Shown piece by piece: positions 1 through 8,230 of a stretch of 64,000 bases of DNA. The notes below the pieces were generated by a model. The model did no database searches and had not been told where the DNA came from. It worked only from the letters and a program-made list of their open reading frames with translations. Numbering within the stretch: the stretch's first letter is position 1; each line of letters opens with the position of its first letter. Made by a program: the position numbers and the translations under genes. The DNA comes from Candidatus Methanoliparum thermophilum (GTDB lineage: Archaea; Halobacteriota; Methanoliparia; Methanoliparales; Methanoliparaceae), in assembly GCA_004212075.1 (NCBI GenBank), contig RXIF01000004.1, forward strand, positions 1-64,000, written 5' to 3'.

Positions 1-56
1 GTATATATTTATATATAAATTTTTAATAATTTATATATAAATATATACTAGATAAG

Positions 57-70
57 TTTATATATAAATA
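57..70 (+). promoter_or_regulatory. TATA-like promoter element of the PHA locus
   Basis: An AT-only TTTATATATAAATA block lies about 30-45 bases before the first PHA gene, where an archaeal TATA box is expected. The upstream 1-50 region is a run of near-identical tatatataaat repeats, so the exact box is ambiguous. A strong Shine-Dalgarno site (AAAGGAGG, 86-93) follows, so the transcript is leadered. Confidence 0.45.
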
Positions 71-100
71 CAAATATTATTAATAAAGGAGGCTCGTAAT

Positions 101-1219
101 ATGACAGAAGAAAAGAGAAAGAGTTTTATGGACGAATATTTGAATATCTTTAAGTTCTGGACTGATATGGCAAAATACTGGACAGATTACACTAGTCTGA
201 TGGGTATTTCAAAGATTGGCAGTGAGAGTTTTCTAACGCCTGTTATGGACTATTTTAACAGTTGGAACAAGATGTATGAGAGATTTATAGAGACGATAAA
301 GAATGTTTACCCGTTCTATATGGGAATCGATGCATATACGGATACGTCGTTAAAAGGGGTTGATTCGTATATAAAACTCTACAATACATGGATAAAGGGT
401 ATGGATAAAATATTCTTTGAAGGATACAGAGTTATGAGCGGTATTGCTACAGGTAAAGAGACGGACGTAAAAAAGATTATATCGGATATGGAAGACTATT
501 ACAAAAAAGTATACGAATCGCTCATTAAAATGATAGAAGATGTTCCATTTATCGATGTAAACATCATAAAAGACTCGTTTGATAAGTTTACAGGTGCTTT
601 TTCAGAGGAACAAGAAAGAATGAGGGAATTCCAGGAGAAATATCTCACATATATCCAGAAGACGATCAAAGATTGGAATGAGACTGTAAGAATATTTACC
701 AAATCTATGGTTGAGAGTATAGAAAAAGGAGAATTTTCTACAGAGATCTATCAGAAGCTGATTGGAATGTACAACGAGACGTACGTCAATTTTTTAGAAT
801 CTTTAAAACCATTGTTGGATCTTGATGAGAATTTAGCAAAAGATATTATCGATTGGAATCAAAAATACTTTAACATGATCTCTGCATGGTTGGAGATACC
901 GTTGAAGATGTTCGACAGTATAAACAAGAATTATAAAGAGCTAATAAAATATATTACAGAGGTAGATAAGGAAGAGATAACATCTCCTGAAAAACTACAG
1001 GAAAAATGGGCAAAATTTTATCAGGACTTTGCTAAAAATTTTGTACAGAAGGCAAATGTCTCTAACACTATCCCAAAATTCATAGATAGTATGATTGATT
1101 ATATTAAAACGACTAACAAGTTTTTTACTAAGTATATGCCACCGTACGTAACTAAAAAAGATGTAACAAAGGCAGAAGAAGAGACTAAGCCTACTAAAAA
1201 GACGGAAACAAAAAAGTAG
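101..1219 (+). CDS. PhaE-like / phasin-like PHA granule protein
   Basis: A 372-residue, almost entirely helical protein rich in Trp, Tyr and Phe, with a Lys/Thr/Glu-rich tail over the last ~25 residues and no signal peptide or membrane span. I see no enzyme motif. It is first in a same-strand run with PhaE and PhaC, and its size and amphipathic pattern resemble PhaE subunits and large phasins, so I infer a role in PHA synthase activation or granule coating. Start: ATG 101, with AAAGGAGG ending eight bases upstream. The link to PHA rests on position and composition; an unrelated helical scaffold is possible. Confidence 0.6.
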   Translation: MTEEKRKSFMDEYLNIFKFWTDMAKYWTDYTSLMGISKIGSESFLTPVMDYFNSWNKMYERFIETIKNVYPFYMGIDAYTDTSLKGVDSYIKLYNTWIKGMDKIFFEGYRVMSGIATGKETDVKKIISDMEDYYKKVYESLIKMIEDVPFIDVNIIKDSFDKFTGAFSEEQERMREFQEKYLTYIQKTIKDWNETVRIFTKSMVESIEKGEFSTEIYQKLIGMYNETYVNFLESLKPLLDLDENLAKDIIDWNQKYFNMISAWLEIPLKMFDSINKNYKELIKYITEVDKEEITSPEKLQEKWAKFYQDFAKNFVQKANVSNTIPKFIDSMIDYIKTTNKFFTKYMPPYVTKKDVTKAEEETKPTKKTETKK

Positions 1220-1269
1220 AAGAATAACCGTATTTCATTTAAAATATTGTAATAATATCTTTTAATTTT

Positions 1270-1383
1270 TTTAAAAAGGAGGAGTTTTAATGGTAGATGA
1301 TGAAGAGATACAAGATAGGTATAAAATTTAAAAAGGAGGAGTTTTAATGGTAGATGATGAAGAGATACAAGATAGGTATAAAA
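1270..1383 (+). repeat. Perfect 57-bp tandem duplication over the phaE start
   Basis: Bases 1270-1326 are repeated exactly at 1327-1383. The unit holds the Shine-Dalgarno site (AAGGAGGAG), the ATG and the first twelve codons of phaE. The period is 57, so both ATGs (1290 and 1347) share a frame, but an ATT-TAA at the junction stops the first copy. No base differs between copies, which means very recent duplication or an assembly artefact. Confidence 0.9.
1290..1331 (+). other. 13-codon leader ORF made by the tandem duplication
   Basis: The upstream copy of the duplicated phaE start encodes MVDDEEIQDRYKI and stops at TAA 1329-1331. It has the same Shine-Dalgarno site as phaE. If the duplication is real, ribosomes would load on both sites, so this could act as a leader ORF or decoy that tunes PhaE output. 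There is no sign of selection for the peptide itself. Confidence 0.4.
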
Positions 1384-2429
1384 TGTTATTCGATGCTTAT
1401 CTTCATCTTCAAGCTGAGACGTATGAGATGATTATAAGAAACGTCTCTATTCATAACACACTAAGAGAAGTTTATGAAAGCATAGTCGAAAATCCAGATA
1501 TTGCTACAGAAGAGATATACGACATGCTCGATAAAAATTTTAGAGATATATATAAAAACATCTTTGCGATGTTCTTTAGACCATTTGAGGTAGCGACCTA
1601 TCCATTAACCTTTTTTGTTAAAGAACAGCTTGGTACTCTAACTCCTGAAACATTGTTGAACTCTTACTCTGGTATGTTCAATGCTGTTGGAAGATCGCAG
1701 ATTGATATAATGAAAGGTTTTTCAGATATCCTGAAAGGATACAGTAATGTAGTCTTAAAATACGAGACTGAAGATGAAGCTTTTTCTACACGAATAAAAG
1801 AGTTTCTACCGTTTAATATACTCAGAAATATGATAGACGAGGGATTTGAGAACTTTTTCGATGTGTTGAGCAACTTTTTTGGTTATCTTGGTGAATCCCA
1901 GTTTTTGATCCCTAAGACTTTTATTACGAACATCAACAACGTTTTTTCTACTTATTCGAAGATATTCGGATTATGGAGAAGATACGAACTGATGTTTGAT
2001 CATGTGTGGAATAGAGCTCTTAAAAAATTCTCGGAAGGGATCGTCGAGAATAAGGATGTTGATTTTGAAAAATTCTTCAATACATTCAGAAGCATTTATT
2101 CAGAAGAGTATGATGATTTATTAAGGTCTAAAGAGTTTATAGAGGTTCAAAATCGATTAAGAGATACCTTAATCGATACAATAAGATACTCAGAAGAGGC
2201 GATATATGCATTATTAGAGATGTTTCCGGTACTTCCGTTTGCTCCAAGAAGAGAGGTTGATGAGATAGAAAAAAGAGTCTATGATAATAAAAAAGTTCTT
2301 GATTCGGTAGAAAGAAGAATTGCAGAGATAGAAGAACAGATTGGTTTTTTTTCTACAATTGACGAGATAGATATGCTTAAAAAGAGAATTAATGAGTTAG
2401 AAAAAAAGATGTTGAAAGAAAAGACATAA
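1347..2429 (+). CDS. phaE: Class III PHA synthase subunit PhaE
   Basis: A 360-residue helical protein whose last ~60 residues form a charged heptad coiled coil ending in a ..DEIDMLKKRINELEKK-type segment, the characteristic C-terminus of PhaE subunits. Class III synthases are PhaC-PhaE complexes in which PhaE has no catalytic residues but is needed for activity. phaC follows after 16 bases, supporting the pairing. Start: second ATG (1347) with GGAGGAG upstream; the identical upstream ATG (1290) is closed by a stop after 13 codons. The N-terminal two thirds carry no motif I recognise. Confidence 0.8.
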   Translation: MVDDEEIQDRYKMLFDAYLHLQAETYEMIIRNVSIHNTLREVYESIVENPDIATEEIYDMLDKNFRDIYKNIFAMFFRPFEVATYPLTFFVKEQLGTLTPETLLNSYSGMFNAVGRSQIDIMKGFSDILKGYSNVVLKYETEDEAFSTRIKEFLPFNILRNMIDEGFENFFDVLSNFFGYLGESQFLIPKTFITNINNVFSTYSKIFGLWRRYELMFDHVWNRALKKFSEGIVENKDVDFEKFFNTFRSIYSEEYDDLLRSKEFIEVQNRLRDTLIDTIRYSEEAIYALLEMFPVLPFAPRREVDEIEKRVYDNKKVLDSVERRIAEIEEQIGFFSTIDEIDMLKKRINELEKKMLKEKT

Positions 2430-2445
2430 ATTAGGAGGATAAAAG

Positions 2446-3465
2446 ATGATCGATGATTTTACTTATTTTGATGTGTTGAGCCGCTTTTCTGATATAAAAA
2501 TAGATGTATGGCAATCTCCTTTCGATGTAGTAGATAAGAACGGCATATTCAGACTGTTGCATTATCACCCGACAACAAAGCGAAGATATAGAACACCTTT
2601 ATTGATATTATACGCCTTTATAAACAGGCCTTATGTCTTAGATTTGAGTCCGGATATATCCGTAGTTAAAAAATACCTGGATGCCGGCTTTGATCTCTAT
2701 ATGATAGATTGGGGTTATCCTACCCGGGTAGATCAGTATCTTAGGATAGATGACTATGTAAACTATATCGATAAATGCGTAGATTATATAAGATGGGTTG
2801 ATAATGTTAACAGAGTAAGTTTACATGGATACTGTCTTGGTGGAGACTTATCTGTGATTTATACTGTGTTACATCAAAATAAAATAAGAAATTTAATGTT
2901 ACAGGCATCACCGATCGATTTCGATACTGATAATACGTTGGCTATATGGGCAAGAAACTTGGATGTTGATAAAATTGTAGATACGTTTCGTCTTGCACCA
3001 GGTGATTTTTTAAACGTAGGATTCCTTCTTGTCGATCCAATAAACCTGCTTGTAGGTAAGTACCATGGTATGCTAGAGATGTTGGAAGAAGAACGGTTTT
3101 TAAAGAACTTTTTAAGGATGGAAAAATGGATATTCGATGCACCAGCCATACCAGGCGAGACATACCGGCAATATATAAAAGAGTGGTATCAGCAAAATCT
3201 GTTGATTAAGAACGAGTTTGTGTGTAACGGTACGAAGATAGACCTTTCTAAGATAGAGGTTCCTTTGTTGGTAATAGCAGCCACTTATGATCACATTGCA
3301 CCTTTGGAATCGCAGAAAGCAATCTTAAATGTAATATCGAGCAAAGATAAAGATGTTTATGAGTACAATAAAGGGCATATTGGTATAACGACGAGCAGAT
3401 CAAGCCATAAAGAGTACTGGCCAAAAGTAATAAAATGGTTGGAAGAGCGATCTAGAAAAGCATAA
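2446..3465 (+). CDS. phaC: Class III poly(3-hydroxyalkanoate) synthase PhaC
   Basis: An alpha/beta-hydrolase-fold polymerase joining hydroxyacyl-CoA units into PHA on granules. The lipase-box-like GYCLGG places the nucleophile at Cys130; the other expected catalytic residues are visible as Asp282 (ATYDHIAP) and His311 (KGHIGIT). The 339-residue length fits class III PhaC, which is shorter than class I/II. Shine-Dalgarno AGGAGG precedes ATG 2446. It sits 16 bases after phaE and one base before a second, frameshifted phaC, so all four genes are probably one transcript. Confidence 0.92.
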   Translation: MIDDFTYFDVLSRFSDIKIDVWQSPFDVVDKNGIFRLLHYHPTTKRRYRTPLLILYAFINRPYVLDLSPDISVVKKYLDAGFDLYMIDWGYPTRVDQYLRIDDYVNYIDKCVDYIRWVDNVNRVSLHGYCLGGDLSVIYTVLHQNKIRNLMLQASPIDFDTDNTLAIWARNLDVDKIVDTFRLAPGDFLNVGFLLVDPINLLVGKYHGMLEMLEEERFLKNFLRMEKWIFDAPAIPGETYRQYIKEWYQQNLLIKNEFVCNGTKIDLSKIEVPLLVIAATYDHIAPLESQKAILNVISSKDKDVYEYNKGHIGITTSRSSHKEYWPKVIKWLEERSRKA

Positions 3466-3466
3466 T

Positions 3467-4425
3467 ATGGGATACGCTATTTCCAAATTACTATATTTTT
3501 TCTCTCCATCTAATTGTCTGGATATTGAAGAAAGGACAGGGTTTCGTCTGGTTAGATACAACGCTGGTAAAGATGATATCCTCGTTCTTCCATCTATCAT
3601 AAACAGGTCATATATACTCGATCTAAACAAGGATGTTAGTGTTATACAACAGTTTTGCAGACGTCGATTTGGAGTTTATAAGATAGATGGGAATATTTCC
3701 ATAATGAAGACGTATCTCTATCCGATTATATAAACTACATAGATACGTCTATGGATAAGATACCTAACAGAAAGGTATCGATCATGGGATACTGTCTTGG
3801 TGGGATACTATCCCTCATTTACGCGTTTTTACACCCGGAAAAAGTGAATAAACTAATTTTGTTGGCAACCCCTATTGACTTTTCTATCTGGTTTGATCCA
3901 AGGATATTTTTCTGCACGATTATAGACTCAGATTATATCAACCTCTACTCTGGATCGATCCCAGGCAGTCTGCCGAATGCTTATGGTGTATATCTTCTTT
4001 CTTTATACCTTCCGCTCTTTATGATGCATGGCGATTTTATAGAGGAATTCTTAGAGTATGAATACCAACGAGATATCTTTAGAAGAATTACATGGATTAC
4101 AGACGCCCAATCAATACCAAAATCCGTCTATAGAACGGTGATAATCGATTTTTATCAAAAAAATAACTTTATAAAAGGATTGGTGGAGATTAATGGGGAG
4201 TATATCGATCTAAGCAAGATAAATATCCCGTTGTTGAATATTATCGCACGATACGACCATCTTATACCATACCAATCAAGTAATTTCTTAGAAAAAGTTT
4301 ATTCTGGTAAATATAAGGAGATAGTATTTCCTTCATCTCATATTGGACTATCTGTAAGCAAAAAAGCCCATAACAAACTTTGGCCAAGAGTCTGTGATTG
4401 GTTGGCTGATCAAAAGAAAGAATAA
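3467..4425 (+). pseudogene. phaC: Second PhaC paralogue, broken by a one-base frameshift
   Basis: Two consecutive frames (3467-3688, then 3691-4425) together match the upstream PhaC end to end. The break is at 3688/3689: GAT-GGG-AAT is read where GAT-TGG-GAA would restore the conserved IDW motif, so one T is missing. Beyond it the catalytic set is kept: GYCLGG, RYDHL and SSHIG. It is clearly diverged from phaC, so it is an old duplicate, not a recent copy. With the T restored it would encode about 320 residues. Retention of all catalytic residues suggests either very recent inactivation or a sequencing error. Confidence 0.8.
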
Positions 4426-4591
4426 AGATTTTTTAAGAGTCAGATCTATATCCAAATTCCACTTTTCTACGTAATTTTTAATGGCTATACACATTCGATG
4501 TTTAATTATTTCTTGAATAGAAGTTATTACGAAATATCTTCATTCTACAGAAAAAGAAAAATTAATAAAGGATGATTTTTTGTAAACAATT

Positions 4592-5491
4592 ATGGAAAAT
4601 ATTTATATTATAGGACATAAAAAACCCGATACGGATGCTATATGTTCTGCAATCGCTTACGCATATTTTAAAGATGAAAACTTTATAGCAGCCAGATGCG
4701 GAGAGATAAATGCTGAAACCCGCTATGTCCTGGAATATTTTGATGTCGATCCTCCTATCTTTATATCCGACGGTAAAGGAAAGAAATTTATCTTGGTCGA
4801 TCATAACGAGTTCTTGCAATCGGTAGATAATATTGATAAGGCAGAGATCTTAGAGGTGATAGATCATCATAAGATAAATTTCTCTTTTTTTTCTCCTATC
4901 TTCTTTCACACCGAACCTGTCGGATCTACTGCAACAATAATCGCAGATAGATATATCAATAGGATGGAGAAAAAGATTGCAGGGATACTTCTCTCATCTA
5001 TCTTATCAGATACGGTTATCCTTACCTCTTCAACTACCACGGAGAAAGATAAAGAAATAGTGAAGAAATTGGCTTCTTTATCAGGAATAGAAGACATTAA
5101 TACATTTGGTATGGATATGAAAAGAAAAAAATCCAGTTTAAAGGATTTAACCGCTTCACAGATCATATTATCCGATTTCAAGGATTTTAATTTCGGTAAG
5201 GGTAAGGTAGGAATCGGGCAGATAGAGGTAGTAGACTTCAAAGAGAGTGAAGATAGAAGGGAAGAATTGATACAGGAGTTGGAGAGACTCAAGGATAAGA
5301 ATAACTATTCTCTCCTGCTTCTTATGGTGACAAACATCGTAGAAAGGGCATCTAAATTATTTGTGGTCGGAGATAAATCAAAGGCAGAGGAAGCATTCAA
5401 GAAACCGGTGAAAAATCATTCTATCTATCTTGATGGAACAATGTCAAGAAAAAAGGATGTAGTTCCGTTTATAGAGCGTGTTTTTAAGTAA
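4592..5491 (+). CDS. ppaC: Family II (Mn-dependent) inorganic pyrophosphatase
   Basis: Soluble pyrophosphatase hydrolysing PPi to phosphate. It shows the DHH-family metal motifs in order: GHKKPDTDA (8-16), VDHNE (69-73), DHHK (91-94) and SD (139-140) in the N-terminal DHH domain, then a DHHA2 domain carrying the RKK-type phosphate-binding stretch (about residues 179-184). The 299-residue length is normal. It begins a new transcription unit after a 166-base gap. Immediately downstream is the dead 3' end of a membrane pyrophosphatase, suggesting that this enzyme took over PPi removal. Confidence 0.93.
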   Translation: MENIYIIGHKKPDTDAICSAIAYAYFKDENFIAARCGEINAETRYVLEYFDVDPPIFISDGKGKKFILVDHNEFLQSVDNIDKAEILEVIDHHKINFSFFSPIFFHTEPVGSTATIIADRYINRMEKKIAGILLSSILSDTVILTSSTTTEKDKEIVKKLASLSGIEDINTFGMDMKRKKSSLKDLTASQIILSDFKDFNFGKGKVGIGQIEVVDFKESEDRREELIQELERLKDKNNYSLLLLMVTNIVERASKLFVVGDKSKAEEAFKKPVKNHSIYLDGTMSRKKDVVPFIERVFK

Positions 5492-5512
5492 AATGGATGA
5501 GAACCGATTTTA

Positions 5513-5998
5513 TGGGACAAAGGTGCGTTTAAAATAGTGGAAGAAGTTAGACGGCAGTTTAGAGAGATTCCAGGAATTATGGAAGGTACGGGTAAACCGG
5601 AGTATGGCATGTGTAAATAAGTTACCTCTGCTTCATTGAAAGAGATGATAATACCCGGACTTATCGCAGTGGTAGTATCGCTAGTTGTAGGTTTAGTATT
5701 AGGTTCTGTTGCACTCGGTGGTCTCTTGATCGGAGTGATCATATCGGGAGTGATGCTTGCCTTGATGATGGCAAACGGTGGTGCAGCTTGGGATAATGCC
5801 AAAAAGATGATAGAAAACGGATATCTTGGAGGAAAAGGGAACGATGCGCATAAAGCAGCCGTTGTAGGGAATACGGTAGGAAATCTTTTTAAAGATACAG
5901 CAGGACCGGCTATTAATCCGCTGATAAAGACTATGAACATGATTGCAATATTGTTTTCAACCTTGTTCTTAGCATGGGGGATTTTGCCACCGATTTAA
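5513..5998 (+). pseudogene. hppA: Remnant of membrane proton/sodium-pumping pyrophosphatase (3' end)
   Basis: The frame from about 5513 reads [18 protein letters not shown] and GTGKPEYG, then an in-frame TAA at 5618-5620, then continues through two membrane spans to the hallmark [24 protein letters not shown] and [12 protein letters not shown] segments and the natural C-terminus. Membrane pyrophosphatases are about 650-750 residues; only the last ~160 remain. The upstream part is gone and the rest holds a nonsense codon, so this is a decayed gene. The downstream piece alone (TTG 5636) is open but cannot form a functional pump. Confidence 0.88.
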
Positions 5999-6073
5999 AA
6001 CATGATATCTATATGCGATAATAAATTTTATTGGGATCTTAATAATGGCAAAATACCTTGAAGGACGGGAACT

Positions 6074-6265
6074 ATGCTCTTAAACTTGATTATAACTATA
6101 TCGATAGCATTGGGTATCTTTTTCATGTTGATGGGAGCAATAGGATTTATCAGATTTCCTGATTTTTATACGAGGTTACATGCTACGGGAAAATGCGATA
6201 CTTTAGGAGAAGCGTTTATCTTCCTTGGGAGCTTTATCAAATTATTCTTGCAAATTTGGACGTAG
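6074..6265 (+). pseudogene. mnhG: Truncated Na+/H+ antiporter subunit MnhG
   Basis: 63 residues with two hydrophobic segments around the family signature GFIRFPDFYTRLHATGKCDTLG. MnhG/MrpG proteins are normally about 100-120 residues and work only inside a multi-subunit Mrp complex; no other mnh gene is in the window. The coding match ends near 6250, where the opposite strand begins to match an unrelated EF-Tu-like gene, so a deletion joined the two. I treat it as a fragment. Confidence 0.7.
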
Positions 6266-6648
6266 CTTATCGTGTCTTCTCACCATGCCAGAAACGATAA
6301 AACCTAGTACCACGGTTCCGATTCCTTTAACATTAAAAAAATGGTCTATCAAAACAGTCCCTTTCGTATTAGTAGTATTTTCATATTTTTCTTGAGCGTA
6401 TCCAATGTCACTACCATCTCGCCGAATAGGTGATCTATATCTTTAACTATAAAAATAACAAAATCACATAAGGATACCGAATAAAAAAGCGATGGAAACT
6501 TCTCAGGATACCTTGTCGGTTCTATCATTGTTACGATACTATCGCCCTGTTTTAAATTATAGAACGTTATATCAGAAGTTGTTCCGATCTTACCTAGGTT
6601 TTTGCTATAACCAATATCCCCAATGACGGCTACTGTTAAATTACTCAT
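6242..6648 (-). pseudogene. Remnant of archaeal EF-Tu/SelB-like GTPase paralogue
   Basis: Reading from ATG 6648, the first ~80 residues match the N-terminus of a divergent archaeal EF-Tu-like family (LTVAVIGD..GTTSDITFYN..IEPTRYPEKF). Near 6375 the frame changes and sequence jumps to the family's domain 2 (KGTVLIDHFFNVKGIGTVVLG, 6364-6302, ending about residue HDKLRP near 6254). The segment between is deleted and everything after domain 2's start is lost at the junction with mnhG. It therefore has an internal deletion, a frame change and a 3' truncation. The domain assignment is from remembered family patterns. Confidence 0.7.
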
Positions 6649-6693
6649 AACTATAGTTCTTTAAATTCAAATTACCTTTATGGTTACATGATG

Positions 6694-6889
6694 TCAGTAG
6701 GTTACTACATTCATAATGGCTTTGGCTGCCCTATCTATCGAAGGGAAAACAGAGATAAAAGCATCTAAAAAGTTTATTCTCTTCGTCTACCTGCTTTTCA
6801 AATTTAGGATCTTCAGCAAGATATTCCAGAAAATCCAACTCGTTCAAGTCACATCCGTTGCCATAACTGACAATCTTGCTGAATCCCAT
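6694..6889 (-). pseudogene. Scrap of ADP-forming acyl-CoA synthetase alpha subunit
   Basis: The minus strand reads [27 protein letters not shown] in one frame (6886-6800), matching the GLNKFVSSGNEADLKMEDYI region of the intact gene at 8480, then in another frame [18 protein letters not shown]-stop (about 6750-6694), which resembles the C-terminus of the same family. The middle of the gene is deleted and the frame shifted. The first part is 21-27 residues long and is quoted here in two pieces. It is a dead relic of a second acyl-CoA synthetase. Confidence 0.65.
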
Positions 6890-6954
6890 TTTTCTTTATC
6901 TTCTAATGGCTCTGAATCTAATTTTTCATCTCCTCTCGCTAAGGCTGAATTTGG

Positions 6955-7060
6955 GTGAGCACCGCAGTGCAAACCGCATACCCGTTTGTTATATGACCCG
7001 AACAAAGTGAAAGCAAGGAAGCCGAAAGTTTCCGTAGGGTCGTGGGCGAGATGTGTTATG
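6955..7060. other. GC-rich hairpin cluster, possible mobile-element end
   Basis: About 100 bases distinctly richer in GC than the surroundings. They contain a nested structure: outer GACCC (6995-6999) with GGGTC (7037-7041), and an inner 6-bp stem at 7017-7033 (GGAAGC/GTTTCC, CGAAA loop). Small stems also occur at 6959-6970 (GCAC/GTGC). No ORF is convincing here. Sets of hairpins like this occur at IS200/IS605 ends and in their guide RNAs, but I see no transposase beside it, so the assignment is open. Confidence 0.4.
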
Positions 7061-7061
7061 C

Positions 7062-7358
7062 TTATTTCAATCCACCTTTACATATCCCTTTACTAATACC
7101 TTCTTTCAATATACAGTTTTCCTCATTACATTTGGCAATATAACCACAGCTAAATAATGCTATCGGGCAATATTTGTCTTTTGCCGGAATGCAGGTATAC
7201 TCAATACCATCCTTACCAAAAGGACAGACATTACATAATTTTTTGTTACACATTCTTGGTACAAAATCAAAGGTAACATCAAATTGTTCTGGATAAAAGC
7301 TATTAACGTCTTTATTCACTTTTAATTGTTCATAAAGGTTTCTCACAATGTCTGGCAT
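7062..7358 (-). CDS. Cys-rich hypothetical protein, likely C-terminal part of the upstream ORF
   Basis: 98 residues with ten cysteines grouped as MCNKKLCNVCPFG, YTCIP, KYCPIALFSCG and KCNEENCIL, a pattern suggesting bound metal (zinc or Fe-S). I do not recognise the family. Its frame stays open upstream of ATG 7358 into the end of the 7388-8230 ORF. A one-base change in the T-run there (TTTTT on the minus strand, about 7402-7406) would fuse the two into one ~390-residue protein. I therefore suspect a frameshifted single gene. Confidence 0.5.
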   Translation of the reverse strand: MPDIVRNLYEQLKVNKDVNSFYPEQFDVTFDFVPRMCNKKLCNVCPFGKDGIEYTCIPAKDKYCPIALFSCGYIAKCNEENCILKEGISKGICKGGLK

Positions 7359-7387
7359 TTTCCATGTTTTTGGGATACTATCTAGAT

Positions 7388-8230
7388 CTATGACATTTGA
7401 AAAATATTATTTCTAAATAATGGACTATTATTCCAAACGTCTCCAGGCAACTCTATTTGATCCATAGGTAGATCATCCCATTTTTTAATCAAATCCGTAG
7501 CATTTTTTGAATCAACTTCCTTTATTGCATTACAAAATATTTGATGATAAACCCCTTTTTTGTAATCTCTAATACAACACCATAATCTTTTCTTTCCTTT
7601 TGTGGAAGTCCCTTTGAATTTCTTGAGTTTTTTCTCAAATTCTTTGCTATCATTTATAATTTTTATAATTTCTTCAGGATTTGCTTTTTTTCCATCAAGT
7701 TGATAGGTTAACAAATGTAATCCACATGCAACTCTTATCAGAAGGTCATCTTTACTTTGGAATCTTCGCATAATGTCAACAATGTAAACTATAATGTTTC
7801 TTTTATATTTTCGATGATTTAGAACCTCTAATGTTTGTAAGATGTTTTGATAATCATCGGTTACATATCGAGATGCGAAGGTAATACCGTTATTGGATTT
7901 AAATCTGAATCGTTTTTTTCCCTTATCATCGTATTCTTCATAATGATTATCAAGTATTTGATTGGGTGGCAATCCATTTCTTTGATATTCATATATTAAT
8001 TCGGAGAAGACATATCCTCCTTTATCCCAGACAATTTCAAATGGCATTTGTCTATCTGTGATATAGCAAATCCAATGGGTAAGGATTTTTTCGCAATTCG
8101 TCAGATCGCTTTTGGAGAAATTTACATAGTTATAATTATCTACTACATTCCATCTTTTATAATCTAGCCAAGAAATTGTTTTGAAGATTTTAATAAGAGC
8201 CGTTTCGTTTTTTATTTTTAATTTTGCCAT
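7388..8230 (-). CDS. Hypothetical protein (ORFan)
   Basis: 280 residues, soluble, basic, no motif I recognise. Features seen: aromatic-rich N-terminus, a Lys-rich stretch around residues 195-215, and an abrupt end in FQMS just before the Cys-rich ORF. It lies in an accessory stretch between an acyl-CoA synthetase scrap and a complete acyl-CoA synthetase, flanked by hairpins on both sides, which suggests insertion. It could belong to a mobile or defence island, but nothing in the sequence proves it. Confidence 0.55.
   Translation of the reverse strand: MAKLKIKNETALIKIFKTISWLDYKRWNVVDNYNYVNFSKSDLTNCEKILTHWICYITDRQMPFEIVWDKGGYVFSELIYEYQRNGLPPNQILDNHYEEYDDKGKKRFRFKSNNGITFASRYVTDDYQNILQTLEVLNHRKYKRNIIVYIVDIMRRFQSKDDLLIRVACGLHLLTYQLDGKKANPEEIIKIINDSKEFEKKLKKFKGTSTKGKKRLWCCIRDYKKGVYHQIFCNAIKEVDSKNATDLIKKWDDLPMDQIELPGDVWNNSPLFRNNIFQMS

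Noticed and set aside
1-100. tatatataaat repeats as a CRISPR or origin
   Set aside because: Repeats are short AT-only words without spacers or conserved origin boxes; a promoter region is the simpler reading.
5425-5940. 171-residue minus-strand open frame
   Set aside because: It is antisense to the clearly recognisable membrane pyrophosphatase remnant and ppaC end; no motif and composition typical of a shadow frame.
6716-6958. 80-residue plus-strand open frame
   Set aside because: Antisense to the acyl-CoA synthetase scrap, which matches a real family on the minus strand.
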